Shown here: piece by piece, positions 8,850 to 17,176 of the stretch
Numbering within the stretch: position 1 is the first letter of the stretch
How the letters are laid out: each line of letters begins with the position of its first letter
Source: CAVQDV01 sp963711375
GTDB lineage: Bacteria; Pseudomonadota; Gammaproteobacteria; Coxiellales; Coxiellaceae
Assembly: GCA_963711375.1 (NCBI GenBank)
Contig: CAVQDV010000005.1
Coordinates: 2,294,001-2,358,000 of the forward strand
Direction of reading: 5' to 3'
Length of the DNA: 64,000 nucleotides
Made by a program: the position numbers and the translations under genes
Notes under the pieces: model-generated
Databases searched by the model: none
The model's input: the letters and a program-made list of their open reading frames with translations, nothing else
Told to the model about the DNA's origin: nothing

Positions 8850-9005
8850 ATTATGTTTGTGGTACAACCGTTCTTCTAAACCTACCCAAAGTTAGCTTTG
8901 CTGTTAGATTCCTGCTTCACAGAGGCTGGTTTCACTTTAATTTTACAATCAAAGCCAGAGCCTTCCTCTCCACCGGCAATTCACGGTGGAACTCACCGCA
9001 TATTT
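8850..9005 (-). pseudogene. Possible relic of an IS200/IS605-type TnpB 3' end
   Basis: The 368 bases between 8842 and 9211 hold no intact gene. On the minus strand one frame reads AGGEEGSG and KPASVKQESNSK before stops and then GTTGTACCACAAAC. To my eye this resembles the degenerate C-terminal coding and right-end sequence of IS605-family tnpB genes. The same stretch has alternating complementary blocks CACCG (8971), CGGTG (8984) and CACCG (8994) that could form two competing hairpins. The assignment rests on memory of family patterns and is weak. The remaining part to 9160 is AT-rich with no feature I recognise. Confidence 0.3.
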
Positions 9006-9167
9006 TTTAAAATTCACAATGCTTTCACACTGTATAATCGATTTATATACCTCTTTTTTATTTTTGTAAATTCGTATTTTAGGGTTTTTTTAGACAAAAA
9101 AAGGTATGTTTAAGCAGATTTTGTACAGGCTGTTAAAAACCCTTTGTATTTTAATCCCTGTTGCAAA

Positions 9168-9188
9168 AGTTTACCCAAGGGGTAAACT
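9168..9188 (-). terminator. Probable rho-independent terminator of the 611-aa gene
   Basis: GTTTACCC (9169-9176) and GGGTAAAC (9180-9187) pair perfectly with a 3-base loop, plus an A-T closing pair. Read on the minus strand the stem is followed by TTTTGC, 23 bases past the stop codon at 9211. The T-run is short. Confidence 0.5.
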
Positions 9189-9210
9189 CTGCATTGGGGG
9201 TTATTTATTT

Positions 9211-11046
9211 TTATATATTATTATTATTATTATTATTATTGTTATTTTTGCTTTCTTCATCAGGATATTTATCCTGCTCATCCCTAGGAGATGGGAGTAA
9301 AATCATTGCGTTTTGGGACAAGCGAAGATTGTTTGAAGGCTTGAAATTATTTAAATCACCGAGCTCAGTATATTTCCCAGTGTCAATAAATGCTAGAAAA
9401 GTTGGACCCTTTTCTTCGTTCTTAAAGAGGCTTCCAAATTCCTTGAATACTTTAGCAGAAACTTCTACTTGAATTTCAGGCCAAATCGCCTCAACCCCAT
9501 CTACTTCAAGTTTTTTCAGTGTTTCAGCAAAGTTAGTTTCAGAAAGTGTAGAAAGATAGGCCCTCACCTCCGCGCGCACAACGCTTTGTAATTTTATTGA
9601 CGCGGTTGCTTTGGTGAGATAAATGATTTCAATATCCGGGTGAATGCTTTGTAGCTTTTCGAGCATTTTGTTGAAGGCGCCACCTTGGCAAATAGGTCTA
9701 TCGTTTTGGCCGTCATCTTGATCTGTCTCTGATAAATTATACCCTCGCCGAATTTCATATAGTCCCTGGATCCATTGTTCACAAGCATCTTCGAAAGTAC
9801 TAAGCCTTACAGGATCATCATGAATAGCCAGCCAGGTGAGGGCCAAAAGTTTTTGAGTGCTGACGCTAGAGCCTGGATCAACGAATGTGCTTTTCAAAAT
9901 TCCTTCCTTGCCATTGTCACCAAGAAGGCATCGCTTGGCTGTGGCATTTTTTGAAATGACCTCTACTAAAGGACCCTTCGGGAGCTCAGTTACCCACTGC
10001 GTAAGTTCATTGATTGTGTTTTTTTGTCCATCACGATTCAACTTATCTCCATAGCGCTTGTTTAATCGGGTAGCGGACTCTGAGACTGTTTTGTGCACAC
10101 TAACAGTGTGAGTGCTTTGGGAGGCATTTATAGCTGGGAAGGCTGGATTGTGGGCATTGTTATTGTTCAGTAGCAAATTAAGATAGGCTTCCATATTGTT
10201 AAGAGCATTTTCGGCTGGCGGGGTTCCAGCGAGCATTACTAGGTGCCCTAAATTTCCAGCCGTAGACAGGTGATCTGGAATACGAGACCAAACCCTATCT
10301 TGAGCTGCATCGGAAAAAAGAACGACCCTAACAGGGTCAAGCATCCAATTTAACCTTTCGAGGGTAAGCTTACCGAGAGTCATCCGCACTAATTTAATTA
10401 GCCAATAGAGATTTTGGCACTTTAGTATGGCGTCTAGAGTCTGGGCCATCGCAGGCAAGTTATTCCTCTGCATGGCATCTTCCATTGACATACAGTGAAA
10501 AAGGTTAGAAAGATGAAAGGGGTCCTGATGAGCCATGATTAGCTCAAATCTCTCCTGATTAAGTAAGGGTTTCATTTCAAGTAAGTAAAATCCGCCGCTT
10601 TGCTGGTCTGGATTCTCATGTTGGAAGAAGGTGTTAAAGTTTTTTTGAGAAAGTAGCTTTTGGTCACCCAGGGTACTCAAAGAAAAGTCAACGCCATCGC
10701 TAGAATATGGTTTTGCTTGGTGGAACACATTAACGGTATTGAAGTTAGCCTCCGTAAAGATATTAGAACTACCCATGGCCATTAGTGTGTTGGGAAAGCA
10801 ATCAACTATCGATTTAAAAACCTCAAAAAGTTTACTTCCTTTTTCGATTGGATGATCAAGAACGAAGCATTTTGCCAAAGCAAATTTCGCTTCCTGTGTT
10901 AAATTAGGCTCTGCAACAGATTTTAGTATATTCTCGGCAGCTTGTATTGCCGGATGAACCCCACCCAGCCTACCAAAAAAACCAAGAGCTGCTTTATGCT
11001 GCACTATAACCTGCTGAACTTCTAACTTACTTTTTGCCTTTCTCAT
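9211..11046 (-). CDS. Effector-like protein with degenerate helical repeats and poly-Asn tail
   Basis: I do not recognise a named family. The 611-aa product has no signal peptide and no clear membrane helix. Several segments share the pattern [IL]-[TSN]-[EQ]-x-x-[FN]-[NE] followed by a helix: IFTEANFNTV, LLSQKNFNTF, LLNQERFELIM and KLTLERLNWML. They suggest a degenerate alpha-helical repeat, a layout common in Legionella and Coxiella effectors. The C-terminus is acidic (DEQDKYPDEESK), recalling the E-block of Dot/Icm secretion signals, and ends with ten Asn encoded by an AAT repeat. ATG 11046 follows AGAGG; an upstream in-frame ATG at 11091 lacks one. A secreted role is inference. Confidence 0.6.
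   Translation of the reverse strand: MRKAKSKLEVQQVIVQHKAALGFFGRLGGVHPAIQAAENILKSVAEPNLTQEAKFALAKCFVLDHPIEKGSKLFEVFKSIVDCFPNTLMAMGSSNIFTEANFNTVNVFHQAKPYSSDGVDFSLSTLGDQKLLSQKNFNTFFQHENPDQQSGGFYLLEMKPLLNQERFELIMAHQDPFHLSNLFHCMSMEDAMQRNNLPAMAQTLDAILKCQNLYWLIKLVRMTLGKLTLERLNWMLDPVRVVLFSDAAQDRVWSRIPDHLSTAGNLGHLVMLAGTPPAENALNNMEAYLNLLLNNNNAHNPAFPAINASQSTHTVSVHKTVSESATRLNKRYGDKLNRDGQKNTINELTQWVTELPKGPLVEVISKNATAKRCLLGDNGKEGILKSTFVDPGSSVSTQKLLALTWLAIHDDPVRLSTFEDACEQWIQGLYEIRRGYNLSETDQDDGQNDRPICQGGAFNKMLEKLQSIHPDIEIIYLTKATASIKLQSVVRAEVRAYLSTLSETNFAETLKKLEVDGVEAIWPEIQVEVSAKVFKEFGSLFKNEEKGPTFLAFIDTGKYTELGDLNNFKPSNNLRLSQNAMILLPSPRDEQDKYPDEESKNNNNNNNNNNI
9217..9240. repeat. ATT trinucleotide microsatellite (8 units)
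   Basis: Eight uninterrupted ATT units, which encode part of the Asn tail of the minus-strand 611-aa protein. Slippage would change tail length without shifting the frame. Confidence 0.9.
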
Positions 11047-11178
11047 TAATAAAGCCTCTAAAATATTGAATTTGAATTTTGGATTGTACACGGGGATTCT
11101 TAAGGAAATATTAGAAAATGGTCAAATTTTTAACAAAATTTTCTGTCTGGGGAAGCTTGTTATACTGTTAAAGCCATT

Positions 11179-11250
11179 AGGCAGAATTACATGTAAATCT
11201 GCCTTGACTGGGAATATTTTCACACTATAGTGGCCTTTTGGACATTAAAC
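11179..11250 (+). promoter_or_regulatory. Diverged second copy of the ATPase promoter, now ahead of the SDR gene
   Basis: This stretch matches 7644-7715 at all but about five positions. It keeps the inner palindrome right arm, TTGACT (11204-11209), a 16-bp spacer and TATAGT (11226-11231). It also keeps a relic of the ATPase start codon and first codons (TTG GAC ATT AAA at 11239-11250, against ATG GAC ATA AAA). Transcription should start near 11238, giving the SDR gene a 38-base leader. The outer left palindrome arm is absent here. Confidence 0.8.
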
Positions 11251-11275
11251 ATCACTTAAACACGAGGATCAAATC

Positions 11276-12025
11276 ATGTCTAAACGCCTAGAAAATAAAG
11301 TTGCTATTATTACTGGTGCGAGTAAAGGGATAGGGAAAGGCATTGCGCGAATTTTTGCTTCTCATGGGGCAAAATTAGTAATTACTGGCCGAAATGAAAA
11401 AGATCTTGAAAAGGTGGCCAGTGAACTTGGCGAAAATGTTATTCCTGTTGTGGCGCAAATGACCAGTGCAAAAGATATGGAAAAAATGGCTAAACTGGCC
11501 CTCGATACATTCGGACGCATTGACATTCTTTGCCAAAATGCCGGAATTTATCCCACAACATTATTGCGGGATATGACTGAAGACCAGTGGGACGAAGTTT
11601 GCGATACGAATTTAAAAGGCACATTTTTAGCGGTAAAAGCTTGCTTGCCGGCTATGGAACGTCAGGCCTATGGGCGCATCGTGATCATGTCTTCGATTAC
11701 GGGTCCGAAAGTCACACAGCCAGGATTTGCGCATTATGCGGCGAGTAAAGGTGGCGTCAATGGATTTATTAAAACAGCCGCGCTGGAATTGGCACGTTCA
11801 GGGATTACTGTTAATGGAATTGAGCCAGGAAATATTGTGACAGAAGGACTCGACGATCGTCCTGCCGAAATAGTAAATGCCTTAAAACAAGCTATTCCAA
11901 TGGGAGAATTTGGAACTCCGGAAGATGTGGCTTATACCGCATTATTCCTAGCTTCTGATGAAGCGCGATTTATTACGGGGGAAACCATCGTTGTTGATGG
12001 CGGACAAATTTTGCCGGAATCATAA
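11276..12025 (+). CDS. Short-chain dehydrogenase/reductase (FabG/UcpA-like)
   Basis: A 249-aa classical SDR that would oxidise or reduce an alcohol/ketone with NAD(P)H. The Rossmann motif TGASKGIG is at 13-20, NAG at 88-90, the catalytic Ser at 140 (IMSSITG), and Tyr154-Lys158 in YAASK. The C-terminus (ITGETIVVDGGQILPES) is typical of the FabG/UcpA group, and UcpA-like proteins also end in LPE. The gene stands alone rather than in a fab cluster, so a fatty-acid role is not implied. GAGGATCAA precedes the ATG. The promoter at 11204-11231 was acquired from an ATPase gene. Confidence 0.9.
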   Translation: MSKRLENKVAIITGASKGIGKGIARIFASHGAKLVITGRNEKDLEKVASELGENVIPVVAQMTSAKDMEKMAKLALDTFGRIDILCQNAGIYPTTLLRDMTEDQWDEVCDTNLKGTFLAVKACLPAMERQAYGRIVIMSSITGPKVTQPGFAHYAASKGGVNGFIKTAALELARSGITVNGIEPGNIVTEGLDDRPAEIVNALKQAIPMGEFGTPEDVAYTALFLASDEARFITGETIVVDGGQILPES

Positions 12026-12047
12026 ACGGCATAAAGGTATTGGTTCT

Positions 12048-12347
12048 CTATTCTTTAAATTTAAAAGTTAGAGGCCCAAAAAATAGGCTCCAGAGTCTTG
12101 ATCCTATGAATAGAATAATCCAAAAAAGGATCGAAAAAATTATGGGCAGTAGAACCCCTAATACGATGCCACCCAATAGTCCTGCAATGCCGTAAATATG
12201 CTGCTCATTGAGGGTAAGCGCATTGTACCCAAGAAGCGCCGCAATACCGCAGCCTAATCCAAATAGGAAAAATAGTACAAAAGACCCGCAAAACAGGAAT
12301 TTAAAAATAGATCCTGAAGATAAGCCTTTTGTTTGAATGATGTTCAT
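12048..12347 (-). CDS. Small membrane protein, unknown function
   Basis: A 99-aa hydrophobic protein with two or three transmembrane helices (about 14-35, 45-64 and 65-85) and short basic ends. No family is recognised. ATG 12347 is preceded by GGAGGTGC. A longer in-frame reading from upstream would translate the hairpin repeat at 12373-12397 and is rejected. It begins 19 bases after the mfd stop on the same strand, so it is probably the last gene of the mfd transcript. Confidence 0.7.
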   Translation of the reverse strand: MNIIQTKGLSSGSIFKFLFCGSFVLFFLFGLGCGIAALLGYNALTLNEQHIYGIAGLLGGIVLGVLLPIIFSILFWIILFIGSRLWSLFFGPLTFKFKE

Positions 12348-12366
12348 AATGCACCTCCGTAACGCC

Positions 12367-15300
12367 TCAGTAACCCTCTCCCGCAAGGGGAGAGGGTACA
12401 ACTCTAATTATAGCAAGTGTATTGAAAACCGTGGCGATCTTTTCGGCTGGATTCTCGTGATTGATGGCAAAACGGAGGGTTTGGGCATCTGCTAGCTGGT
12501 ATTCCTTGGGTTTTCGTTGAATCAGGCTGATGATTTTGGCGGGATCAATGTTGGGTTTTTCAGTGAAGTGAAGACGCCCATACTGTGTGCCAACATCGAT
12601 TTTACGAATGCCCATTTCTTCGGCCAGTAACTTAAGGCGCGTGACGTTTAAGAGATTCTCAGCGGAAATAGGCAGACTTCCAAAACGGTCAATAATTTCC
12701 GATTTTAATTCAGCGATTTCGTCCATGTCTTTACAATCCGCTAAACGTTTATATAAAGTTAAACGTAAATTCACATCATGCACGTAATTTTCGGGAATAA
12801 TCGCACTGAGGCGCAAATCGATTTCGGTTGAGGGCTTGGGCTTACTAATATCATCCAAACTTTTTCCTTCTTTTAAAGCTTCAATCGCAGCCTGCAACAT
12901 ATCCATATATAAATTAAATCCGATAGTTTGCATTTGTCCGCTTTGTTCTTCACCTAAAATTTCGCCGGCCCCACGAATTTCTAAATCGTGCGTCGCCAAA
13001 TAAAATCCGGCGCCTAAATCTTCTAAATGAGCGATAGCGTCTAGGCGTTTTTCCGCATCTTTGCTCAGGGCCTCGGGTGGCGGCGTTAATAAATAAGCAT
13101 AGGCTTGGTGATGCGAACGTCCGACTCGGCCGCGTAATTGATGCAATTGTGCAAGACCAAATTTATCGGCACGATTAATAATTATCGTATTAGCCGAGGG
13201 AATATCGATGCCTGATTCAATGATCGTTGTGCACATCAGCACATTAAATTTTTGATGATAAAAATCGGCCATGACGCGTTCGAGTTGTCGTTCTGGCATT
13301 TGTCCATGCGCCGTTATGATGCGTATTTGCGGAATCAGAGTTTGCAATTTTTCGGCGTTTGCCTCAATCGTTGAAACCTCATTATGCAAAAAATACACTT
13401 GTCCGCCGCGCATAATTTCACGCAGAATGGCCTCCCGAACGAGGGAATAATCAAATTCATGCACAAAAGTTTTAATGGCTAAGCGTCGTGCGGGTGCTGT
13501 CGTAATTAAGGATAAATCCCGAACGCCCGTCATCGCCATATTGAGCGTGCGGGGAATAGGAGTAGCTGTTAGCGTTAAAATGTCGACATTAGCGCGCATC
13601 GCTTTTATTCTTTCTTTATGGCGAACGCCAAAGCGATGCTCTTCGTCGACGATTAATAATCCTAAATCTCTAAATTTAATGCTTTCACTCAGTAATTTGT
13701 GGGTGCCTACAATAATATCAATTTTACCGTTAGCCAGAGCCTTCAAGACTTCTTCTGTTTCTTTTGGACTTCGCATACGCGATAAATAATCGATTTTTAC
13801 AGGCCATTGTGCAAATCGGTCGGAAAAATTTTGATAATGCTGGGTGGCCAGCAGAGTGGTGGGAACTAAGACTGCCACTTGTTTATGATTTTGCACGGCT
13901 ACAAAAGCCGCTTGCATGGCGACTTCTGTTTTACCAAAACCGACGTCTCCACAGACCAAACGATCCATGGCCTTTGGGCTCACCATGTCAGCGATCACGG
14001 CATTAATCGCATCGGTTTGATCCTTTGTTTCCTCAAAGGGAAAAGCGGCGCGAAAATTGACGAAATCTTCATTCGGTCTTGCATACGAAAATCCACTAGA
14101 AGCTTCGCGTTTGCTATAAATATCGAGTAATTCAGCCGCAACGTCGCGTAATTTTTGCGCGACTTTTTCTTTATTTTTTTGCCAAATTTTGCTGCCTAAG
14201 CGTGAAATAGGCGCATGTTCGCTATCGGCGCCCGTGTAACGACTGATGCGATGTAAATCCCCAACGGGCACATAAATTTTATCGCCCGCGGCGTATTCAA
14301 TGCTTAAATATTCGCCCTCAATATCGCCTGTTTTTATAGTCTGCAATCCTAAATAACGGCCAATACCATGATCCACATGAACGACAGGAGAGCCGATTGT
14401 TAATTCAGTTAAATTTTTAATCAGTAAATCAGGATCCAGTTCGCGTCGAGATTTTAAGCGTCTTTGTAATACTCGTTCGCCAAATAATTGGGTTTCGGTA
14501 ATAATTGCTAAATGGGATTCAATGAATAAACCACGCTCAATTCCTGAAATGCAAATGCCAAAAGGATCAGCAGATTCCTTAAAATCTTCCCAGGATCCAA
14601 AAGATTTAGGGATAATGGAATGTTGGCGAAAGATATCTAAAAGATTTTCTTTTCGCCCAGCGGATTCCGCGCAAAATAAAATTCGAGCCTTATTTTCTCT
14701 TATAAAATGACGTAGCGGCTCATAAGGTTCTTTCGCCTTTGCATTCACCCATAAATCGGGAAGGGGCTCACTGTTAAAATTAATGTGGCCTTGCTTTTCT
14801 GGTAATTTTTCAGATTGTACGCGAATTTGTAAAAAAGGCTTAGCTTGCCCAAAAAAATCTGAGGGTTGTAGAAAAATCGTTTCGGGCTCACATAAGGGTC
14901 TTTGAATATCGTGACGCAATTGTTCATGGCGATTTTTAATTTCTCGCCAAAAATTTTCGGCTTGCAGGCTAATGGTCTTGCTAAAAAAGAGCTGGCTATT
15001 TTCGTTAAGATAATCAAAAAAGGTTTCGGTTTTATCGAAAAAGAAAGGTAAATAATATTCTACACCCGGAGCCGCCTTAGCTTCACTGATGCTCGCATAT
15101 ATCGAAGAATCCATGGGATTGCCTGAAAATTTATCGCGCCAATTTTGGCGAAATAAAGCAATAGCGGCTTCGGTTAAGGGATATTCTCGCGCGGGCAGCA
15201 GTTCGATAGACTCTGTTTTTTCCAGTGTTCTTTGAGTTTCAGGATCAAAACATCGCAGGGTTTCAATTTGATCATCAAATAATTCGATTCTATAAGGGGT

Positions 15301-15840
15301 GGGATTTCCCATGGGAAAGACATCGATAATGGCGCCACGCACCGCAAATTCCCCATGCTCCATGACCTGCTCAACAGAACGATAACCGGCACTGACCAAA
15401 TTCCGTCTAAAGGCCTCTCGATCAAAAATGTCGTGAATTTTAAGCGCAAAGGTATTCGCAAACAGAAAATCATGAGGCAAGAGTCGGTGCATAATCGTGG
15501 GGAGCGCCGTAATGACGATGCCGCTTTGCAGATTTTTTAAGCGATAAAGCGCCAATAGACGTTCGGAGACGAGGTCGGCATAAGGTGAAAAGGCATCATA
15601 GGGCAGAGTCTCCCGATCAGGAAACAAGAGCAAGGGTAAAGCTTCTGACTTAAAAAATTCGATTTCGAGAGCGATTTTTTGCGCACTTTGGACATCATCC
15701 GCAATGACAATCACGGGATTTTTGCTATTTTCAGCCAGGGCGCAGATCGCCAAACTTTGCGCGCTCCCCAAGAGCCCGCCCCATTCAAGCTGATGGTCAG
15801 AAGAGGATGGCAATGGGGGATGTAAAGGAGTATAAAGCAT
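12367..15840 (-). CDS. mfd: Transcription-repair coupling factor
   Basis: A 1157-aa ATP-dependent DNA translocase. It removes RNA polymerase stalled at lesions and recruits UvrA. In order it has an N-terminal UvrB-homology module, the CarD-like RNA-polymerase-interaction domain (VHVDHGIGRYLGLQ, near residue 490), helicase motifs GDVGFGKTEVAMQAAF, DEEHRFGV, LTATPIPRTL and QLRGRVGRS, and the C-terminal TRCF domain. Length is normal for the family. I prefer ATG 15840; an in-frame GTG four codons upstream is also possible. The C-terminus ends VVPSPLAGEGY, which is translated from the inserted hairpin repeat and not native. Confidence 0.96.
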   Translation of the reverse strand: MLYTPLHPPLPSSSDHQLEWGGLLGSAQSLAICALAENSKNPVIVIADDVQSAQKIALEIEFFKSEALPLLLFPDRETLPYDAFSPYADLVSERLLALYRLKNLQSGIVITALPTIMHRLLPHDFLFANTFALKIHDIFDREAFRRNLVSAGYRSVEQVMEHGEFAVRGAIIDVFPMGNPTPYRIELFDDQIETLRCFDPETQRTLEKTESIELLPAREYPLTEAAIALFRQNWRDKFSGNPMDSSIYASISEAKAAPGVEYYLPFFFDKTETFFDYLNENSQLFFSKTISLQAENFWREIKNRHEQLRHDIQRPLCEPETIFLQPSDFFGQAKPFLQIRVQSEKLPEKQGHINFNSEPLPDLWVNAKAKEPYEPLRHFIRENKARILFCAESAGRKENLLDIFRQHSIIPKSFGSWEDFKESADPFGICISGIERGLFIESHLAIITETQLFGERVLQRRLKSRRELDPDLLIKNLTELTIGSPVVHVDHGIGRYLGLQTIKTGDIEGEYLSIEYAAGDKIYVPVGDLHRISRYTGADSEHAPISRLGSKIWQKNKEKVAQKLRDVAAELLDIYSKREASSGFSYARPNEDFVNFRAAFPFEETKDQTDAINAVIADMVSPKAMDRLVCGDVGFGKTEVAMQAAFVAVQNHKQVAVLVPTTLLATQHYQNFSDRFAQWPVKIDYLSRMRSPKETEEVLKALANGKIDIIVGTHKLLSESIKFRDLGLLIVDEEHRFGVRHKERIKAMRANVDILTLTATPIPRTLNMAMTGVRDLSLITTAPARRLAIKTFVHEFDYSLVREAILREIMRGGQVYFLHNEVSTIEANAEKLQTLIPQIRIITAHGQMPERQLERVMADFYHQKFNVLMCTTIIESGIDIPSANTIIINRADKFGLAQLHQLRGRVGRSHHQAYAYLLTPPPEALSKDAEKRLDAIAHLEDLGAGFYLATHDLEIRGAGEILGEEQSGQMQTIGFNLYMDMLQAAIEALKEGKSLDDISKPKPSTEIDLRLSAIIPENYVHDVNLRLTLYKRLADCKDMDEIAELKSEIIDRFGSLPISAENLLNVTRLKLLAEEMGIRKIDVGTQYGRLHFTEKPNIDPAKIISLIQRKPKEYQLADAQTLRFAINHENPAEKIATVFNTLAIIRVVPSPLAGEGY
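12373..12397. repeat. Intergenic hairpin repeat (GAGAGGG type) invading the mfd 3' end
   Basis: ACCCTCTCCC and GGGAGAGGGT form a 10-bp stem with loop GCAAG. This is a common bacterial intergenic repeat type whose translation gives PSPLAGEG. Here it supplies the last residues and, just beyond, the stop of mfd. Related fragments (GCGGGAGAGGGT) are seen at about 53662. Confidence 0.75.
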
Positions 15841-15884
15841 AAACCTGGCCACAAAGAGCGAATTTATAGCTTAAAGCCACTGGA

Positions 15885-15957
15885 AAGTAAATCTGTTGCT
15901 AGAAAAGATTGACTTTACTTAAATATTAAGTAAAAATTAAGTAAATCAAATTTACTT
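15885..15957. promoter_or_regulatory. Operator array of five AAGTAAA/TTTACTT half-sites
   Basis: Half-sites lie at 15885-15892 and 15928-15934 (direct), 15914-15920 (inverted), 15939-15946 (direct) and 15950-15957 (inverted). The last two form a perfect 8-bp inverted repeat with a 3-base gap, and 15914-15934 forms a near-perfect one. The array sits between mfd and a ribbon-helix-helix gene, as expected for autoregulation by that small repressor. Confidence 0.6.
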
Positions 15958-15967
15958 GGGGTGTTCT

Positions 15968-16183
15968 GTGTTGAAAAAGATGGTAAAAATGTCTCTGCAT
16001 ATTTCTTCGGAACTCAATGATGAATTGGAGAAAATGTCCGAAGAAGCACATGCTTCAAAAAGTGATATCTTGAGAAAATCAATTGCCTTAATGAAAGTGG
16101 CCTTAGATAACAAGAAAGCTGGCAGAAAACTCGGAGTTCTTAATGAAAATCGAGAGCTTGTTAACGAGATTGTTGGTCTATGA
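15968..16183 (+). CDS. Ribbon-helix-helix (CopG/Arc-type) DNA-binding protein
   Basis: A roughly 71-aa regulator. KMSLHISSELNDELEKMSE gives the antiparallel beta strand plus first helix, and HASKSDILRKSIALMKVAL the second helix, the typical MetJ/Arc fold of plasmid-copy and antitoxin repressors. The start is unclear. GTG 15968 follows GGGGTG, TTG 15971 is next, and ATG 15980 or 15989 leave the fold intact but lack a ribosome site. No toxin gene follows; the next gene is a methyltransferase. The repeated half-sites just upstream suggest that it represses itself, and perhaps mfd. Confidence 0.75.
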   Translation: MLKKMVKMSLHISSELNDELEKMSEEAHASKSDILRKSIALMKVALDNKKAGRKLGVLNENRELVNEIVGL

Positions 16184-16204
16184 GTTTGCTGGTCCTCTTT
16201 TCTT

Positions 16205-17110
16205 ATGAATGAAAATCAATATATTTATGTAGCATTTCCTGAATTTAAACAGGAGCTTTTGAAAGAAATTTCTGAGCTGAGTGAGGTTTTGGATAATCTC
16301 CTATTTTCGAGTGTTTTAAATAAAGACGTAAGTTTTGCCCAGGATATTTGGCTGAACCCAAAGATCGTTTCATTTCAGTCGATTAATGAGGCCGCAAAAA
16401 TATTATTAGCCGCGAATAAGCATTGGTTCTTATATCCGATTAGTCATGTAAGACGTTCACGACTCATCGAAGAAAAATTAAAAAATCCCTTCAAAAAGCC
16501 TTTAATTTTCCCGCTCGAAAAAAAAATTCCACCAACCGGCGTCTTTTGTCTGCTGGATGAACACACCTTGCTTTATAGTAGCGAACGCTTCAAAAATATC
16601 CCCGTTGGCTTGGTGGACTTTGTAGAAGATCGAAAATATCCGCCAAATCGAGCCTATTTAAAATTATGGGAAGCGCTTACGCTACTGGATGATTTGCCAA
16701 AGCCCGGAGAAATCACCATGGATTTGGGAGCTTCACCCGGCGGTTGGACCTCGGTTCTGCACCGGCTGGGTACAAAGGTGATTGCCGTCGATAAAGCCGA
16801 TTTAGATATTTCTTTGCAAAAAGTGCAGAATATTGAATTTATTCGTGAAAGCGCTTTTGCCCTAAATCCAGAGGATTTTCCAATAATTGATTGGCTGTGC
16901 GCCGATATAGCTTGTTATCCAGATCGACTTTATTCTTTAATCGACAAATGGTTAAAATCTGGCAAGGTGAAAAATATGATCTGCACGATTAAATTACAAG
17001 GCGAAACCGATTTTGAAATGCTTCAAAAATTTAAGGCGATCCCAAATTCTCGTGTTTTACACCTTTACCACAATAAACACGAGGCGACATTTATTTGGCG
17101 CGCAGTTTAA
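16205..17110 (+). CDS. RlmM-like FtsJ-fold rRNA 2'-O-ribose methyltransferase
   Basis: A 301-aa protein whose C-terminal half is an FtsJ/RrmJ-type SAM methyltransferase. DLGASPGGW (173-181) binds SAM. The catalytic K-D-K-E tetrad appears as Lys153 (YLKLWEA), Asp234 (LCADIA), Lys263 (CTIKLQGE) and Glu293 (HEATFIW). The N-terminal half resembles the THUMP-like part of RlmM, which modifies C2498 of 23S rRNA in E. coli, but the protein is shorter than E. coli RlmM (366 aa). An RlmM-type role is likely though not certain. No Shine-Dalgarno is visible before the ATG. Confidence 0.8.
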   Translation: MNENQYIYVAFPEFKQELLKEISELSEVLDNLLFSSVLNKDVSFAQDIWLNPKIVSFQSINEAAKILLAANKHWFLYPISHVRRSRLIEEKLKNPFKKPLIFPLEKKIPPTGVFCLLDEHTLLYSSERFKNIPVGLVDFVEDRKYPPNRAYLKLWEALTLLDDLPKPGEITMDLGASPGGWTSVLHRLGTKVIAVDKADLDISLQKVQNIEFIRESAFALNPEDFPIIDWLCADIACYPDRLYSLIDKWLKSGKVKNMICTIKLQGETDFEMLQKFKAIPNSRVLHLYHNKHEATFIWRAV

Positions 17111-17176
17111 TCTGTATTAATTCCTCACTACCAAACGACAGTGATATAATGATATAGTAAAACGGAAGGAGATCTT

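Noticed and set aside
9217..9240. CRISPR-like repetition
   Set aside because: Simple trinucleotide repeat without spacers; no CRISPR array or cas gene was seen anywhere in the window.
9106..9472. Plus-strand frames rich in Ile or Leu near 9200-9300
   Set aside because: They translate the ATT microsatellite and the antisense of the 611-aa gene; low complexity, no start signal.
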